NCBI GenBank assembly: GCA_023412665.1
Contig: JAEZCA010000006.1
Location: 1-62,220 of the forward strand
DNA length: 62,220 nt
Direction of reading: 5' to 3'
DNA from: Bacillota bacterium
Lineage (GTDB): Bacteria > Bacillota > Clostridia > Acetivibrionales > DTU013
Shown: positions 25,529-34,490 of the stretch, piece after piece
Layout of the letters: every line of letters starts with the position of its first letter
Position numbering within the stretch: position 1 is the stretch's first letter
The notes under the pieces: generated by a model
What the model was told of the DNA's origin: nothing
Databases searched by the model: none
The model's input: the letters and a program-made list of their open reading frames with translations, nothing else
Program-made: the position numbers and the translations under genes

Positions 25529-25816
25529 AATCCATTTAATCCTTTCTACAAAGCTCAACTGGATTTTATTCGTCACGGCAGACACACCAATTACCCGACA
25601 CACCCCGCACATATCCGGACTTACAGTATTCCTGTATCCGGCTCTTCACAAACAGTAACTATTGTAATAAGGCAGTTGTACCAACAATTCCGTGTTTGGG
25701 TATTTTATACAGAAAAAGTATACCATCGAAGGTTCTCCACGTACAGCATTTCTTTTCACTCTGCCTGTCCTGTTGAGTCGCTATTATGTGGCGAAATGTC
25801 GGTTGACCAGAAAATA

Positions 25817-25844
25817 AAAACCTGCAGTATAATATGCAGGTTTT
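25817..25844 (-). terminator. intrinsic terminator after the SASP gene
   Basis: AAAACCTGCA and TGCAGGTTTT with an 8-base loop; in minus-strand sense the stem is followed by TTTATTTTC. It separates the SASP gene from the YdeI gene upstream of the accessory island. Confidence 0.85.
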
Positions 25845-25868
25845 ACTTTAACTTGAGATATCAGCCAT

Positions 25869-26063
25869 TCAGATAGATTGAATCTGATCAGCCTCATTCA
25901 ATTCCTTTACAGGTATATCCATCCTTCTATCCAGCCCGATAAATGTGACTTCGGCCAGATCGCCCCTGATACCTTCCAGCCATACCGGCATACCATTGTA
26001 GTTGACATTGATCACACCGTGGGATTGCATTATTTCTTCTGCACGTCTGTTGTCCATAGCCAT
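25869..26063 (-). CDS. sspH: H-type small acid-soluble spore protein
   Basis: 64 residues. NRRAEEIMQSHGVINVNYNG, then MPVWLEGI and a C-terminal strand with DIPVKELNE are the hallmarks of SspH-type SASPs, minor proteins packed into the spore core and made late in the forespore. The start could be either ATG at 26063 or 26057 (ribosome site GAGGAAGG). The gene shows that the organism sporulates. Forespore (sigma-G type) control is expected, but I do not see a convincing promoter. Confidence 0.85.
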   Translation of the reverse strand: MAMDNRRAEEIMQSHGVINVNYNGMPVWLEGIRGDLAEVTFIGLDRRMDIPVKELNEADQIQSI

Positions 26064-26226
26064 ATTCCTTCCTCAAATATCATGATACGAAGCTATTCTT
26101 TCAGTAGTATTATTGGCAGGCAAGCAGAAATAATTCAAAGTTTTCTTTCCAGACAAAGAAAACAACTAATCGCAGGTTACTTGATCGAAAGCGATCAATG
26201 TGTGTATGATCTGAAACAAAGCAGCC

Positions 26227-26793
26227 TTAATTGCTCACCGGTACTGATTTATTAATATACTTCAAAAATCTGAATCCCATTCCATTATAGTATTGCGGCT
26301 CACTTTCCTCTGCCAGTTCCCAGTTCTCCATTTTGTCGAGATCAGGAAAATGGCGGTCGGCTTCGAACTCTTTCTCGAAGCGAGTGATATAAACTTCGGT
26401 GCAGTATGGCAGAAGCTGGGTATATATCGATTGTCCGCCGATAACAAAAATATCCTCAGGTGAGTATGCTTTCAATCTCTCAAAAAGCTCTGTGATAGAA
26501 TGACAAATTATGAGCTTTTCCGAACACACAGGATTGCTGCCGGTATCGTCAACGGACTTCCCTGTTTGGTTGCAGATATGAGCATCATACTCGGAATTTT
26601 TGCTCAGAACTATATTGACCCGTTCCTTGAGAGGCTGCTTACCGGGCAATGATTCAAAGGTCTCACGGCCCATTATTACAACCTTTCCTGTGGTCATTTT
26701 GACAAAAAACTTCATATCCTCGGGGACGCGCTGCAAAAGCTTGCCATCGCATCCAATTCCCCAATTAATGTCCGCTGACAGAATCGCCTTCAT
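26227..26793 (-). CDS. dfrA: dihydrofolate reductase
   Basis: 188 residues from ATG 26793 behind GGGTGG. DINWGIGCDGKLLQRVPEDM is the N-terminal NADPH and folate region (the catalytic acid follows as ED), VVIMGRETFESLPGKQPL holds the adenine-phosphate site and IFVIGGQSIYTQLLPYC the C-terminal glycine pair. Longer than typical (~160) owing to an insertion of about 20 residues before CSEKLIICHS. Reduces dihydrofolate produced by ThyA; paired with thyA 200 bases upstream. Confidence 0.93.
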   Translation of the reverse strand: MKAILSADINWGIGCDGKLLQRVPEDMKFFVKMTTGKVVIMGRETFESLPGKQPLKERVNIVLSKNSEYDAHICNQTGKSVDDTGSNPVCSEKLIICHSITELFERLKAYSPEDIFVIGGQSIYTQLLPYCTEVYITRFEKEFEADRHFPDLDKMENWELAEESEPQYYNGMGFRFLKYINKSVPVSN

Positions 26794-26839
26794 ATTTCCA
26801 CCCTTCAAAAACTAGCTTTAGTACCTTTCCAGTTTAGCT

Positions 26840-27010
26840 ACACACTATTGCTTCCAATGTTACTCTCGCTGTACCTGTGGCTCACGCTGCTGCTACCGTT
26901 GCTGCAGCCGATGCTCTTGCTGCTCACACTGCTGCAAACGTTACTCTCCTAATGCACCCGCTGCAAACGCTGCTCCTGCCACAACTGCCTTGCTGCTGGC
27001 TGAGTGCCGC
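26840..27010. repeat. degenerate GCTGCT/ACTCT-rich repeat between thyA and dfrA
   Basis: The spacer is made of short imperfect repeats around CACGCTGCTGC, AAACGTTACTCTC and CTGCAAACG. Units are 6-24 bases and not in a fixed register. It resembles other tandem-rich spacers in this window. Confidence 0.5.
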
Positions 27011-27018
27011 TCCCAGCC

Positions 27019-27849
27019 TTAGACCGCCACAGGAATATTTTTTATCTGAGGACCTCTTTGATAATTTTCAAGAACAAAATCCTCAACCTTGAAGTCGTAG
27101 AAATCCTTCACGTCCGGATTGATGACAAGCTTCGGCGCTGGGTAGGGCTCACGGCTTATAAGTTCCTTTACCAGCGGTATATGTCTGTCATATATATGTG
27201 CATCTGCTATAACATGTACCAGTTCCCCCGCTTCCAGTCCGCTGACCTGGGCAAACATATGGATCAGGGCAGCATACTGACATACATTCCAGTTGTTAGC
27301 TACCAGTATATCCTGAGACCTTTGGTTTAATATTCCGTTAAGCTTGCTGCCGGTAACGTTGAATGTCATGCTATAGGCGCAGGGGTATAAATTCATTTCA
27401 TTCAGGTCGCTGTGCACAAAGATATTTGTCATCATACGTCGGCTGTAAGGATTGTGTTTCAAATCGTACAGCACCCTGTCAACCTGATCGAATTCGCCTT
27501 CATCGTATTTATGCTTTACTTGAAGCTGATAACCATAGGCCTTTCCGATGGATCCTGTCTCATCAGCCCAGCTGTCCCAGATATGACTGTTCAGATCATT
27601 AATATTGTTGGATTTCTTCTGCCATATCCATAATATCTCGTCTATGGCATTCTTCAAATTGGTGCCTCTAAGGGTCATTATGGGAAATTCCTCTGAAAGG
27701 TCATATCTGTTTACAACACAGAATTTCTTTATGGTATGGGCCGGCGTCCCATCCTCCCAGACTGCCCTCACTCTCTGACCTTCTGAAGAGAAGCCGCCTT
27801 CAATTATCTCAGTGCACATTTCCTTGAAAATGATATCTGCTTTGCTCAT
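27019..27849 (-). CDS. thyA: thymidylate synthase
   Basis: 276 residues taking the Met of MSKADIIFKEMCTEI (27849) as start by family comparison; the open frame extends upstream to a TTG at 27927 and an ATG at 27906, neither with a good ribosome site, so the start is uncertain. PYSRRMMTNIF is the folate/phosphate Arg pair region, NLYPCAYSMTFNV holds the nucleophilic Cys, QRSQDILVANNWNVCQY the dUMP-binding RSxD...N block and VIADAHIYDRH the His-x-Tyr. Methylates dUMP to dTMP; dihydrofolate is recycled by the dfrA product next door. Confidence 0.93.
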   Translation of the reverse strand: MSKADIIFKEMCTEIIEGGFSSEGQRVRAVWEDGTPAHTIKKFCVVNRYDLSEEFPIMTLRGTNLKNAIDEILWIWQKKSNNINDLNSHIWDSWADETGSIGKAYGYQLQVKHKYDEGEFDQVDRVLYDLKHNPYSRRMMTNIFVHSDLNEMNLYPCAYSMTFNVTGSKLNGILNQRSQDILVANNWNVCQYAALIHMFAQVSGLEAGELVHVIADAHIYDRHIPLVKELISREPYPAPKLVINPDVKDFYDFKVEDFVLENYQRGPQIKNIPVAV

Positions 27850-28042
27850 AGCTCTTAGCACCGTCGCTTCATTTGTTTTCTTCTTATTATACAACTCGTG
27901 GCGCATATTTTCTATTAAAAAATACAAGCCTTATTTATTTTTAGCACACCTCAGTTATCTATCACTGTGCTTATCAAAAAAAGAGCTCATCGCACCGTTC
28001 CACAGTCTACACATGAAAACTATTGCCGATCAACGATATGTA

Positions 28043-28209
28043 GGTGTGCAAAAAACCGATGTTCTGGGCACTAATTTATCGAATGTATTGAACATATTCA
28101 ATAAAAAGGCACATAATTAGAATAAACAAGGGCACATAATACGAGTATTGTAGATTTATGGAAACCCACAAAAGCATTATGTGCCCAGATGATTACTTTT
28201 TTGCACACC
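28043..28209. mobile_element. MITE-like element, copy 1
   Basis: 167 bp with 12-base terminal inverted repeats GGTGTGCAAAAA / TTTTTGCACACC, subterminal CTGGGCAC / GTGCCCAG and internal GGGCACATAAT / ATTATGTGCCC. Homologous copies at 45277 and 58845. It has no reading frame. It lies between thyA and thrS, and the rest of that spacer (27928-28042) holds nothing I recognise. Right-end similarity with copy 3 extends six bases beyond the repeat. Confidence 0.8.
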
Positions 28210-28242
28210 GCACTCCGGCATGTGCAATATTCACAGCGGATT

Positions 28243-30192
28243 TTACAGTGCTCTGGTTTTCACCTCATCAATGATCCTGCTCAAGAAAGCGTCTACAGGC
28301 ATCGGGCCCAGATCCCCATCCTTGCGTGACCTGACAGCCACTTGGCCGTTTTCCATCTCCTTGTCACCAATAACGAGCATGTATGGTACTTTTTCCATTT
28401 GAGCTTCCCTGATTTTAAAACCAATCTTCTCATTCCTGTAGTCGACTTCAGCTCTTATACCGTTGTCTGCAAGCTTTTTGCAAACCTCGGCCGCATAGTC
28501 GTGGTGCTTGTCGATTATCGGAAGTATCTTCACCTGCTCAGGTGCCAGCCAGGTCGGAAGCGCACCTGCATATTTCTCAATCAGCAGAGCCAGAGTCCTT
28601 TCATAGCAGCCGATGGAAGTTCTGTGTATGACATAGGGATGTTTCTTCTGACCATCGCGGTCAACATAAACCATCCCGAATTTCTCAGCCAGCAGGAAGT
28701 CTATCTGCACTGTGATAAGTGTATCTTCCTTGCCGAAAACGTTTTTGATCTGGATATCGAGCTTCGGACCATAGAACGCCGCCTCACCCACAGCTTCGGT
28801 ATAAGGTATCTTCAGATCATTCAGTATTTCACGCATGCGTCCCTGGACCTCTTCCCACTGCTCTGCGGTACCGATATATTTCTCCTTGTTGTTCGGATCC
28901 CATTTGGAGAAACGGTATGAAACATCCGAGTCGAGCCCGACTGCCTTGAGCATGAAGATAGCCAGATCTACGCAGCCTGCAAACTCCTCTTCCAGCTGTT
29001 CAGGCATGCAAGCCAGATGGCCTTCAGAAATTGTAAACTGTCTGACCCTGATCAAACCATGCATTTCACCGGACGACTCATTTCTGAAAAGGGTCGAGGT
29101 CTCGTTGAACCTCATCGGCAGCTCCCGATAGCTCCTGAGCCTGTTGAGGTAAACCTGGAACTGGAAGGGGCAGGTCATCGGACGGAGTGCAAATATCTCC
29201 TCACTGGGATCCTCGAACTTCGCCGGATCTCCCATTACAAACATGCCATCCCTGTAATGGTCCCAGTGACCGGATATTTTATACAGCTCGCGCTTTGCCA
29301 TGAACGGAGTCTTGGTCAGCATATATCCACGGCGCTCCTCTTCGTCCTCCACAAATCTCTGGAGCAGCTGTATGACCTTAGCTCCCTTTGGCATCAATAT
29401 GGGAAGGCCCTGCCCTATATAATCGACTGTAGTAAAGTACTCAAGCTCTCTTCCCAGCTTGTTGTGATCGCGCTTTCTTGCTTCTTCCAACGCTGCCAGG
29501 TATTCATCCATCTCATTCTTTTTTAAGAATGCTGTACCATATATCCTCTGCAGCATCTTGTTCTTTTCATTTCCGCGCCAGTACGCTCCGGCCACCTGAG
29601 TCAGCTTGAAGGCCTTTACCTTCCCTGTTGACGGAATGTGCGGCCCGGCGCAGAGATCGGTGAACTCTCCTTGTTTGTAAAACGATATTATGGCATCCTC
29701 AGGCAGATCCCTTATGAGTTCAACCTTGTAAGGCTCTCCCTTTTCCTCCATAAACTTCATTGCCTCTTCCCTGGGCAGAGTAAAGCGTTCCAGCTTCAGG
29801 TCCTCTTTTACGATTTTCTCCATCTCTTTTTCAATCTTTTCCAGGTCCTCTGCCGTAAAGGTTTTATCAATATCAAAGTCATAATAGTAGCCGTTTTCAA
29901 TTGCCGGTCCTATTGCCAGTCTGGCTTCAGGATACAGGCGTTTTACAGCCTGAGCCATTATGTGAGACGCCGTATGCCTTAAAGCGTGCTTTCCTCCGTC
30001 GCTGTCAAATGTAAGCAGGTTGAGGCTGCAATCCTTTTCTAGCGTCGTCGAGAGATCTCTGACCTCTCCATCGATATCAGCAGCAAGAGCAACCCTGGCA
30101 AGGCCGGCGCTTATGCTCTCCGCCACCTGCATTACTGTTGTGCCCTCCTGATATTCCTTTATGGATCCATCCTTCAGTGTTACTTTTATCAT
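28243..30192 (-). CDS. thrS: threonyl-tRNA synthetase
   Basis: 649 residues from ATG 30192, eight bases after GGAGGAG. Domains: TGS at 1-60 (MIKVTLKDGSIKEYQEGT), editing/SAD domain with RHTASHIMAQAVKRLYP (HxxxH) and CAGPHIPSTG, class II catalytic core with motif 2 FRNESSGEMHGLIRVRQFT and motif 3 IHRTSIGCYERTLALLIEKY, and an anticodon-binding C-terminus. Ligates Thr to tRNA-Thr. Controlled by the T-box leader at 30283-30506. Confidence 0.98.
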   Translation of the reverse strand: MIKVTLKDGSIKEYQEGTTVMQVAESISAGLARVALAADIDGEVRDLSTTLEKDCSLNLLTFDSDGGKHALRHTASHIMAQAVKRLYPEARLAIGPAIENGYYYDFDIDKTFTAEDLEKIEKEMEKIVKEDLKLERFTLPREEAMKFMEEKGEPYKVELIRDLPEDAIISFYKQGEFTDLCAGPHIPSTGKVKAFKLTQVAGAYWRGNEKNKMLQRIYGTAFLKKNEMDEYLAALEEARKRDHNKLGRELEYFTTVDYIGQGLPILMPKGAKVIQLLQRFVEDEEERRGYMLTKTPFMAKRELYKISGHWDHYRDGMFVMGDPAKFEDPSEEIFALRPMTCPFQFQVYLNRLRSYRELPMRFNETSTLFRNESSGEMHGLIRVRQFTISEGHLACMPEQLEEEFAGCVDLAIFMLKAVGLDSDVSYRFSKWDPNNKEKYIGTAEQWEEVQGRMREILNDLKIPYTEAVGEAAFYGPKLDIQIKNVFGKEDTLITVQIDFLLAEKFGMVYVDRDGQKKHPYVIHRTSIGCYERTLALLIEKYAGALPTWLAPEQVKILPIIDKHHDYAAEVCKKLADNGIRAEVDYRNEKIGFKIREAQMEKVPYMLVIGDKEMENGQVAVRSRKDGDLGPMPVDAFLSRIIDEVKTRAL

Positions 30193-30282
30193 ATTGACTC
30201 CTCCTTTATGATCGCTTCCGCTAAAATAAAATATTGTCCGATCACTGTCCGCCTGCAGTGCAGCGATGAACACCGCACCAAT

Positions 30283-30506
30283 AAAAAAGCCCTCATCCCC
30301 TGCTTGTTTACACAAGGGACGAGAGCTTGCTCACGTGGTTCCACCCTAATTTGGTCTCATTGTGATTGTAACGTCATCAACGTCCGCACTCCGGGGCGGT
30401 ATTCGGCTGCCTTCCTTCGAGTCCGCTTCCAGCCCAGCGGCGGCCTCTCTCTGGCAAGGTGTCAAACAGCTTACTGATCCCTTCATTGCACGTTAAATAT
30501 ATGCTT
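30283..30506 (-). promoter_or_regulatory. T-box riboswitch of thrS (threonine)
   Basis: In transcript sense, stem I contains the loop-E element AGTA and the specifier loop GAAT-ACC at 30398-30404; ACC is a Thr codon (30398-30400). The T-box AGGGTGGAACCACG (30334-30347) is followed by a terminator hairpin AGCTCTCGTCCC / GGGGATGAGGGCT and a T-run (30283-30327). Uncharged tRNA-Thr should stabilise the antiterminator and raise thrS expression. Confidence 0.95.
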
Positions 30507-30512
30507 TAATAT

Positions 30513-30540
30513 ATTATAACCCAATACCATGCAATGTCAA
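30513..30540 (-). promoter_or_regulatory. sigma-A-type promoter of the thrS leader
   Basis: Minus-strand TTGACA (30535-30540), 16-base spacer, TATAAT (30513-30518). Confidence 0.75.
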
Positions 30541-30568
30541 TCACTTTGCTCCAAATTTATCTTTGGCC

Positions 30569-30667
30569 CATGCTTGACTCATGCTTGGCTCATGCTTGGC
30601 TTATGCTTGACCCATGCTTGGCTCATGCTTGACTCATGCATATCTCATACTCAATTCATGCGTATTC
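30569..30667. repeat. 11-bp tandem repeat (CATGCTTGACT-type)
   Basis: Six good 11-base units from 30569 to 30634 (CATGCTTGACT or CATGCTTGGCT), then three decayed ones. Between the thrS promoter and the putP stop. Confidence 0.85.
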
Positions 30668-30685
30668 ACACATTTTTTCGCTTAT

Positions 30686-32248
30686 TTAGCAGTCATATGT
30701 CTTTGCCTGCTCAAATTCATCTAGTACTGCCTGATCAGGCTTCCTGGTCACAAGCGATACGATAATGATCGCCAGGCAGGAAAGTACGAATGCCGGGAAC
30801 AGTTCATATATGCCAAATACACCGCCAATATCCTTGATAAGGAACTTCCATATGAATACCATGCCGCCTCCGGTAAGCATACCGGCAATAGCACCTGCTC
30901 TTGTGGTCCTCTTCCAGAAGAGCGACAGGATCATCAACGGGCCGAACGTTGCACCAAAGCCAGCCCATGCAAAGGATACTACCCTAAATATAACACTGCC
31001 CTCATCCAGCGCTATAATGATACCGAATATTGATATAGCCAGAAGCGTTATACGCGACATCAGCATGACCTGTTTATCAGTTGCATCCTTTTTAATAATG
31101 CCTTTAAAAATATCACGTGACAGTGCAGATGATGCAATAAGCAGGTAGGAATCCGACGAACTCATCGTAGCTGCGAGGATACCTGACATCACAACACCTG
31201 CAAGCAATGCAGGAAGAAGTCCGGTGGACATTACTATAAAGATTTTTTCAGAAGCGCTTGATGTAAGCAATTCAGCAGGATATAGAGCTCTGCCTATGAG
31301 TCCTATAGCTACAGCTGCGAATAGTGAAATTACACACCATACAGTTGCGATACGTCTGGACTTCTTCAATTCAGATGATTTTGTAATAGCCATAAATCTT
31401 AAAAGCACCTGCGGCATACCAAAATATCCGAGACCCCATGACATTGTCGAAATAATAGTCAACAGGCCGTATCCCCCGGCAGCGCCAAACAAAGGCTTAC
31501 CGGCCGAATCCAGTTGCTGTACACCGTCAGCCAGCTGAGGCTGTGCAATGCCGAAAAAGTCGAAGAATCCGGGGATCGCTTTTATGTTTTCTATAACTGC
31601 AGGTACTCCCCCTGCAGCAACAACACCTAGTATTAAAATTGTACAAAGCGCTATGACCATTATGATTCCTTGCAGGAAGTCAGAAACGCTTTCAGCCAGA
31701 AAACCGCCAAGAAAAGTATATGCAATGACTATTACAGCACCAATTATCATGACGATTCGGTACTCCATACCAAAGAGAGCGCTGAACAGCTTGCCGAAGG
31801 TAACAAAACAGCTTGCTGCATAGACTGCAAAGAATACAAGAATAAATACCGATGCTATAGCCAATATGATCTTCTTTTTTTCCTTGAACCTGTTACTGAA
31901 GAATTCCGGTATCGTAATTGAGTTGCCCGCTACTACCGAGTATCTGCGGAGTCTTTTTGCCAATAGCAGCCAGTTCAGATATGTACCCGCTGCAAGGCCG
32001 ATCGCCGTCCAGATAGCATCGCTCAGGCCATACCAATATGCCAAACCGGGAAGACCCATTAAAAGCCATCCGCTCATATCTGATGCTTCAGCGCTCATAG
32101 CGGCTATCCATGGCCCAAGCTTTCTGCCGCCTATAAAATAATTGTCGGAGTTTTCATTTGCACGTCTTGCATACAAGACACCTATCACGATGACAGACAC
32201 TAGATAGACGCCCATAGCTACCAGGATTTGAATCTGATCCCCACTCAT
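30686..32248 (-). CDS. putP: sodium/proline symporter
   Basis: 520 residues with 12-13 membrane helices; SSS-family PutP subgroup. NENSDNYFIGGRKLGPW, then MSAEASDMSGWLLMGLPG (Na+- and proline-binding helix 2) and SSSDSYLLIASSALSRD (helix 9 Na+ site) are diagnostic. Imports proline with Na+. Start ATG 32248 after AAAGGAG; promoter at 32278-32306. Confidence 0.95.
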   Translation of the reverse strand: MSGDQIQILVAMGVYLVSVIVIGVLYARRANENSDNYFIGGRKLGPWIAAMSAEASDMSGWLLMGLPGLAYWYGLSDAIWTAIGLAAGTYLNWLLLAKRLRRYSVVAGNSITIPEFFSNRFKEKKKIILAIASVFILVFFAVYAASCFVTFGKLFSALFGMEYRIVMIIGAVIVIAYTFLGGFLAESVSDFLQGIIMVIALCTILILGVVAAGGVPAVIENIKAIPGFFDFFGIAQPQLADGVQQLDSAGKPLFGAAGGYGLLTIISTMSWGLGYFGMPQVLLRFMAITKSSELKKSRRIATVWCVISLFAAVAIGLIGRALYPAELLTSSASEKIFIVMSTGLLPALLAGVVMSGILAATMSSSDSYLLIASSALSRDIFKGIIKKDATDKQVMLMSRITLLAISIFGIIIALDEGSVIFRVVSFAWAGFGATFGPLMILSLFWKRTTRAGAIAGMLTGGGMVFIWKFLIKDIGGVFGIYELFPAFVLSCLAIIIVSLVTRKPDQAVLDEFEQAKTYDC

Positions 32249-32277
32249 ATTTCTGACTCCTTTAACATTTTTCTGAC

Positions 32278-32306
32278 ATTATATCAAAATATATTGTAGA
32301 TGAAAA
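32278..32306 (-). promoter_or_regulatory. putP promoter
   Basis: Minus-strand TTTTCA (32301-32306), 17-base spacer, TATAAT (32278-32283), 30 bases upstream of the ATG. Confidence 0.6.
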
Positions 32307-32452
32307 GCAGTACTGTGCATTATTAACACTTTATCATGATGATATAGTCACGTCATTGAACCTCTCCCACCTAAACGTTTAAATTTTGAAGCGGGTATCT
32401 TCTTGCAGTTACAGAAAAAAATTGCTTGATCCTCCGGGAAATAATATCGCCG

Positions 32453-32502
32453 CATTTCGGAGATGATATCGATGGACGGTTTGGATATTACCGAAATGGA
32501 GG
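32453..32502 (+). promoter_or_regulatory. leader hairpin touching the ribosome site of the oxidoreductase
   Basis: CATTTCGG (32453-32460) and CCGAAATG (32491-32498) form an 8-base stem whose 3' arm reaches the GGAGG at 32498-32502. A CCTCC at 32431-32435 could pair with the same GGAGG in an alternative fold. Regulatory meaning is inferred. Confidence 0.35.
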
Positions 32503-32512
32503 AAAATTCATT

Positions 32513-33649
32513 ATGAAAAAGATACGTCTTGGAGTTATAGGCACAGGGCTGGCATGGGAAAGACTTCATTATCCGGCGATCAACGAGCTGGGGGACAAAT
32601 ACGAGATCGCAGCACTAGCCAATCGCACCAAAGCTGATGCTGAGCGATTTGCTGATAAAATTGGCCTTCCACGTGAAAATGTATACTCTGATTATCATGA
32701 AATGCTCAAAAGGAACGACATCGATGCAGTAGATATTCTGGTCCCAATCGAACTGAATTACAAGGTTTCAGCAGATGTGGCCGGGGCCGGCTTTGACTTT
32801 ATATGTGAAAAACCGATGGCCCCTGATATGGAGCAGGCAAAAAAGTTTCTGGAGCTGGCAGGCAAAAACAAACATCTAAAAATAATGATAGCTGAGAACT
32901 ATAGATATTCAGAGGAATATAACAAGATAAAGCAGCTGGTGGATGAAAAGCGGGCAGGCGATACTGTGTATTTCATAAAGAACAATGTCACCTGCTTCCC
33001 ATGCGGCATGAACCAGGACACATATGCAGGTACAGAATGGCGCCAGCATCCAAAGTTCCCCGGCGGGGCATTCCTGGATGCCGCACTGCATGACATAGCG
33101 GCTATGAGACACATATTTGGAGACATAGAATGTGTACAGGCCTTTGGCAAGCCTCAGGAGCAGGATTTCAACCCCTATATCTCAGTCAACGCAAACATTC
33201 TGTTTAAAAGCGGTGTTATAGGCCAGTTCAATTACTATCCTTCAGGCTTTGAAACCGTCAAGCCAATGATAGGTTTCAGGATATTCGGAACAAACGGCCA
33301 GATCTTCCTCGAAGATAAAACCTCCGGAATCATAACCGCTGGCTATAATGATGGAAGGACAGAAACCATTTCCTTTACAGCGGAACGCGGATACTACAAT
33401 GAGCTGTTGAACTTTTACAATGCCCTGAACGGAACAGAAAGCATACTTGTCACACCCGAGGTAGAATATGGAGATGTAAAAACAGTGTTCCAAATACTTG
33501 ATTCCGTAAAATATCGTCGTATTGAATACGTTGATACAGATGATAAGTCGGCGGGAGATGTGGTCGGTGATATTTTGGCCTCACTTGAGAGTGAGATAGA
33601 CAGACTTTACAAATCAGGTGCGGCAGAAAGAAATCAAACACTACACTAA
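32513..33649 (+). CDS. Gfo/Idh/MocA-family oxidoreductase
   Basis: 378 residues from ATG 32513 with GGAGG upstream. An N-terminal Rossmann fold (LGVIGTGLAWERLHYPAI), the family's EKPMAPDMEQAKK motif (catalytic Lys in EKP) and a C-terminal alpha/beta domain with GGAFLDAALHDIAAMRHIFG (conserved Asp and His). NAD(P)-dependent sugar or polyol dehydrogenase of unknown substrate. Stands alone between putP and a small membrane protein. Confidence 0.92.
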   Translation: MKKIRLGVIGTGLAWERLHYPAINELGDKYEIAALANRTKADAERFADKIGLPRENVYSDYHEMLKRNDIDAVDILVPIELNYKVSADVAGAGFDFICEKPMAPDMEQAKKFLELAGKNKHLKIMIAENYRYSEEYNKIKQLVDEKRAGDTVYFIKNNVTCFPCGMNQDTYAGTEWRQHPKFPGGAFLDAALHDIAAMRHIFGDIECVQAFGKPQEQDFNPYISVNANILFKSGVIGQFNYYPSGFETVKPMIGFRIFGTNGQIFLEDKTSGIITAGYNDGRTETISFTAERGYYNELLNFYNALNGTESILVTPEVEYGDVKTVFQILDSVKYRRIEYVDTDDKSAGDVVGDILASLESEIDRLYKSGAAERNQTLH

Positions 33650-33895
33650 ACAATGCATGCCCTGCGCATACATGCTTCGACTCCCCATGCGCCACAAATG
33701 CATGCATTATCCGTATGCGCCAAAATAGGATTTTGTACATTATCTAAAAACATTTATCGTCATGATAACATGCCTGTCTTTTCCTTGCCATTGCCATTTA
33801 TGCTTTGTGCCATAAATTCTTCATTACTTGAAATCAATAGCAAATAGTGCTATCATTTTAAATAAATTGGAAAACCAGAAAGGCTGTTCGTAATT

Positions 33896-34213
33896 ATGCC
33901 ACAGATTTTCTTGGCGATACTTACAATTGTATCTGCTGCATTAGCTATACTTGCGGCTGCAGTCAGGCTGAAGTGCTCAGGCGGCGACCTTGTCGGTCTG
34001 CTTTGTGGGCTTGATTTATGTATGGCTGAGTTTCCTGGTCAGGTCGCCTTTTTTATGTTTTCAATCACTGCAGCGATAGCGGCAAGTATGATTGGATCAT
34101 TTATTCGCATCGCGTCACTATGGATCATAACTCTTGACATTCTGTTCATACTAAGCTGTTTCATGCTAGTCAAATATCATCGGTTAAAATTACATTCCTC
34201 AGCTTCGTTGTGA
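33896..34213 (+). CDS. small membrane protein (105 residues), unknown
   Basis: Three hydrophobic segments (about 3-25, 48-72 and 74-96). The spacer upstream (33650-33895) is rich in CATGC words and shows no clear promoter. ATG 33896 has AGAAAGG about 12 bases upstream, a rather long distance. No family recognised. The next gene is SecA2-like but is separated by a tandem array, so an operon is not assured. Confidence 0.5.
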   Translation: MPQIFLAILTIVSAALAILAAAVRLKCSGGDLVGLLCGLDLCMAEFPGQVAFFMFSITAAIAASMIGSFIRIASLWIITLDILFILSCFMLVKYHRLKLHSSASL

Positions 34214-34269
34214 GATTTTCAAAGAAATGTAGGAAGGCCTATTTGGTTGATAGTATGCTATAGGCATCA

Positions 34270-34421
34270 AGCCGCCGGGCTATCGAGGCCGCCGGGCTAT
34301 TGAAGCCGCTGGGTTATCGAGGCTACCGATCTATTGAAGCCACCGGGCTATCGAGGCCGCCGGGCTATTGAAGCTGCGGGCTAACGATGCTGCTGTGTTA
34401 TTGAAGCTGCCGGGCTGCCTG
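34270..34421. repeat. 17-bp tandem repeat array
   Basis: Nine units of AGCCGCCGGGCTATCGA-type sequence in 17-base register (one of 16), alternating ATCGA and ATTGA endings so that a 34-base higher-order period is visible. It lies 70 bases upstream of the SecA2-like gene and is G+C-rich in a mixed background. Confidence 0.9.
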
Positions 34422-34490
34422 TAGCTGTGTCTTCCTACGAAATACGTAATATTACAGCTGTTAAAATGAAGCAAACAGGAGGCAAAATTC

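Noticed and set aside
13454..25612. Integron cassette array with attC sites
   Set aside because: The gene content fits, and GTTAGG and TTATAAC words occur in some spacers, but no spacer has the attC order of inverse core and core around an imperfect palindrome, and no integrase is present.
34270..34421. CRISPR array
   Set aside because: The units are contiguous 17-mers without spacers, and there are no cas genes.
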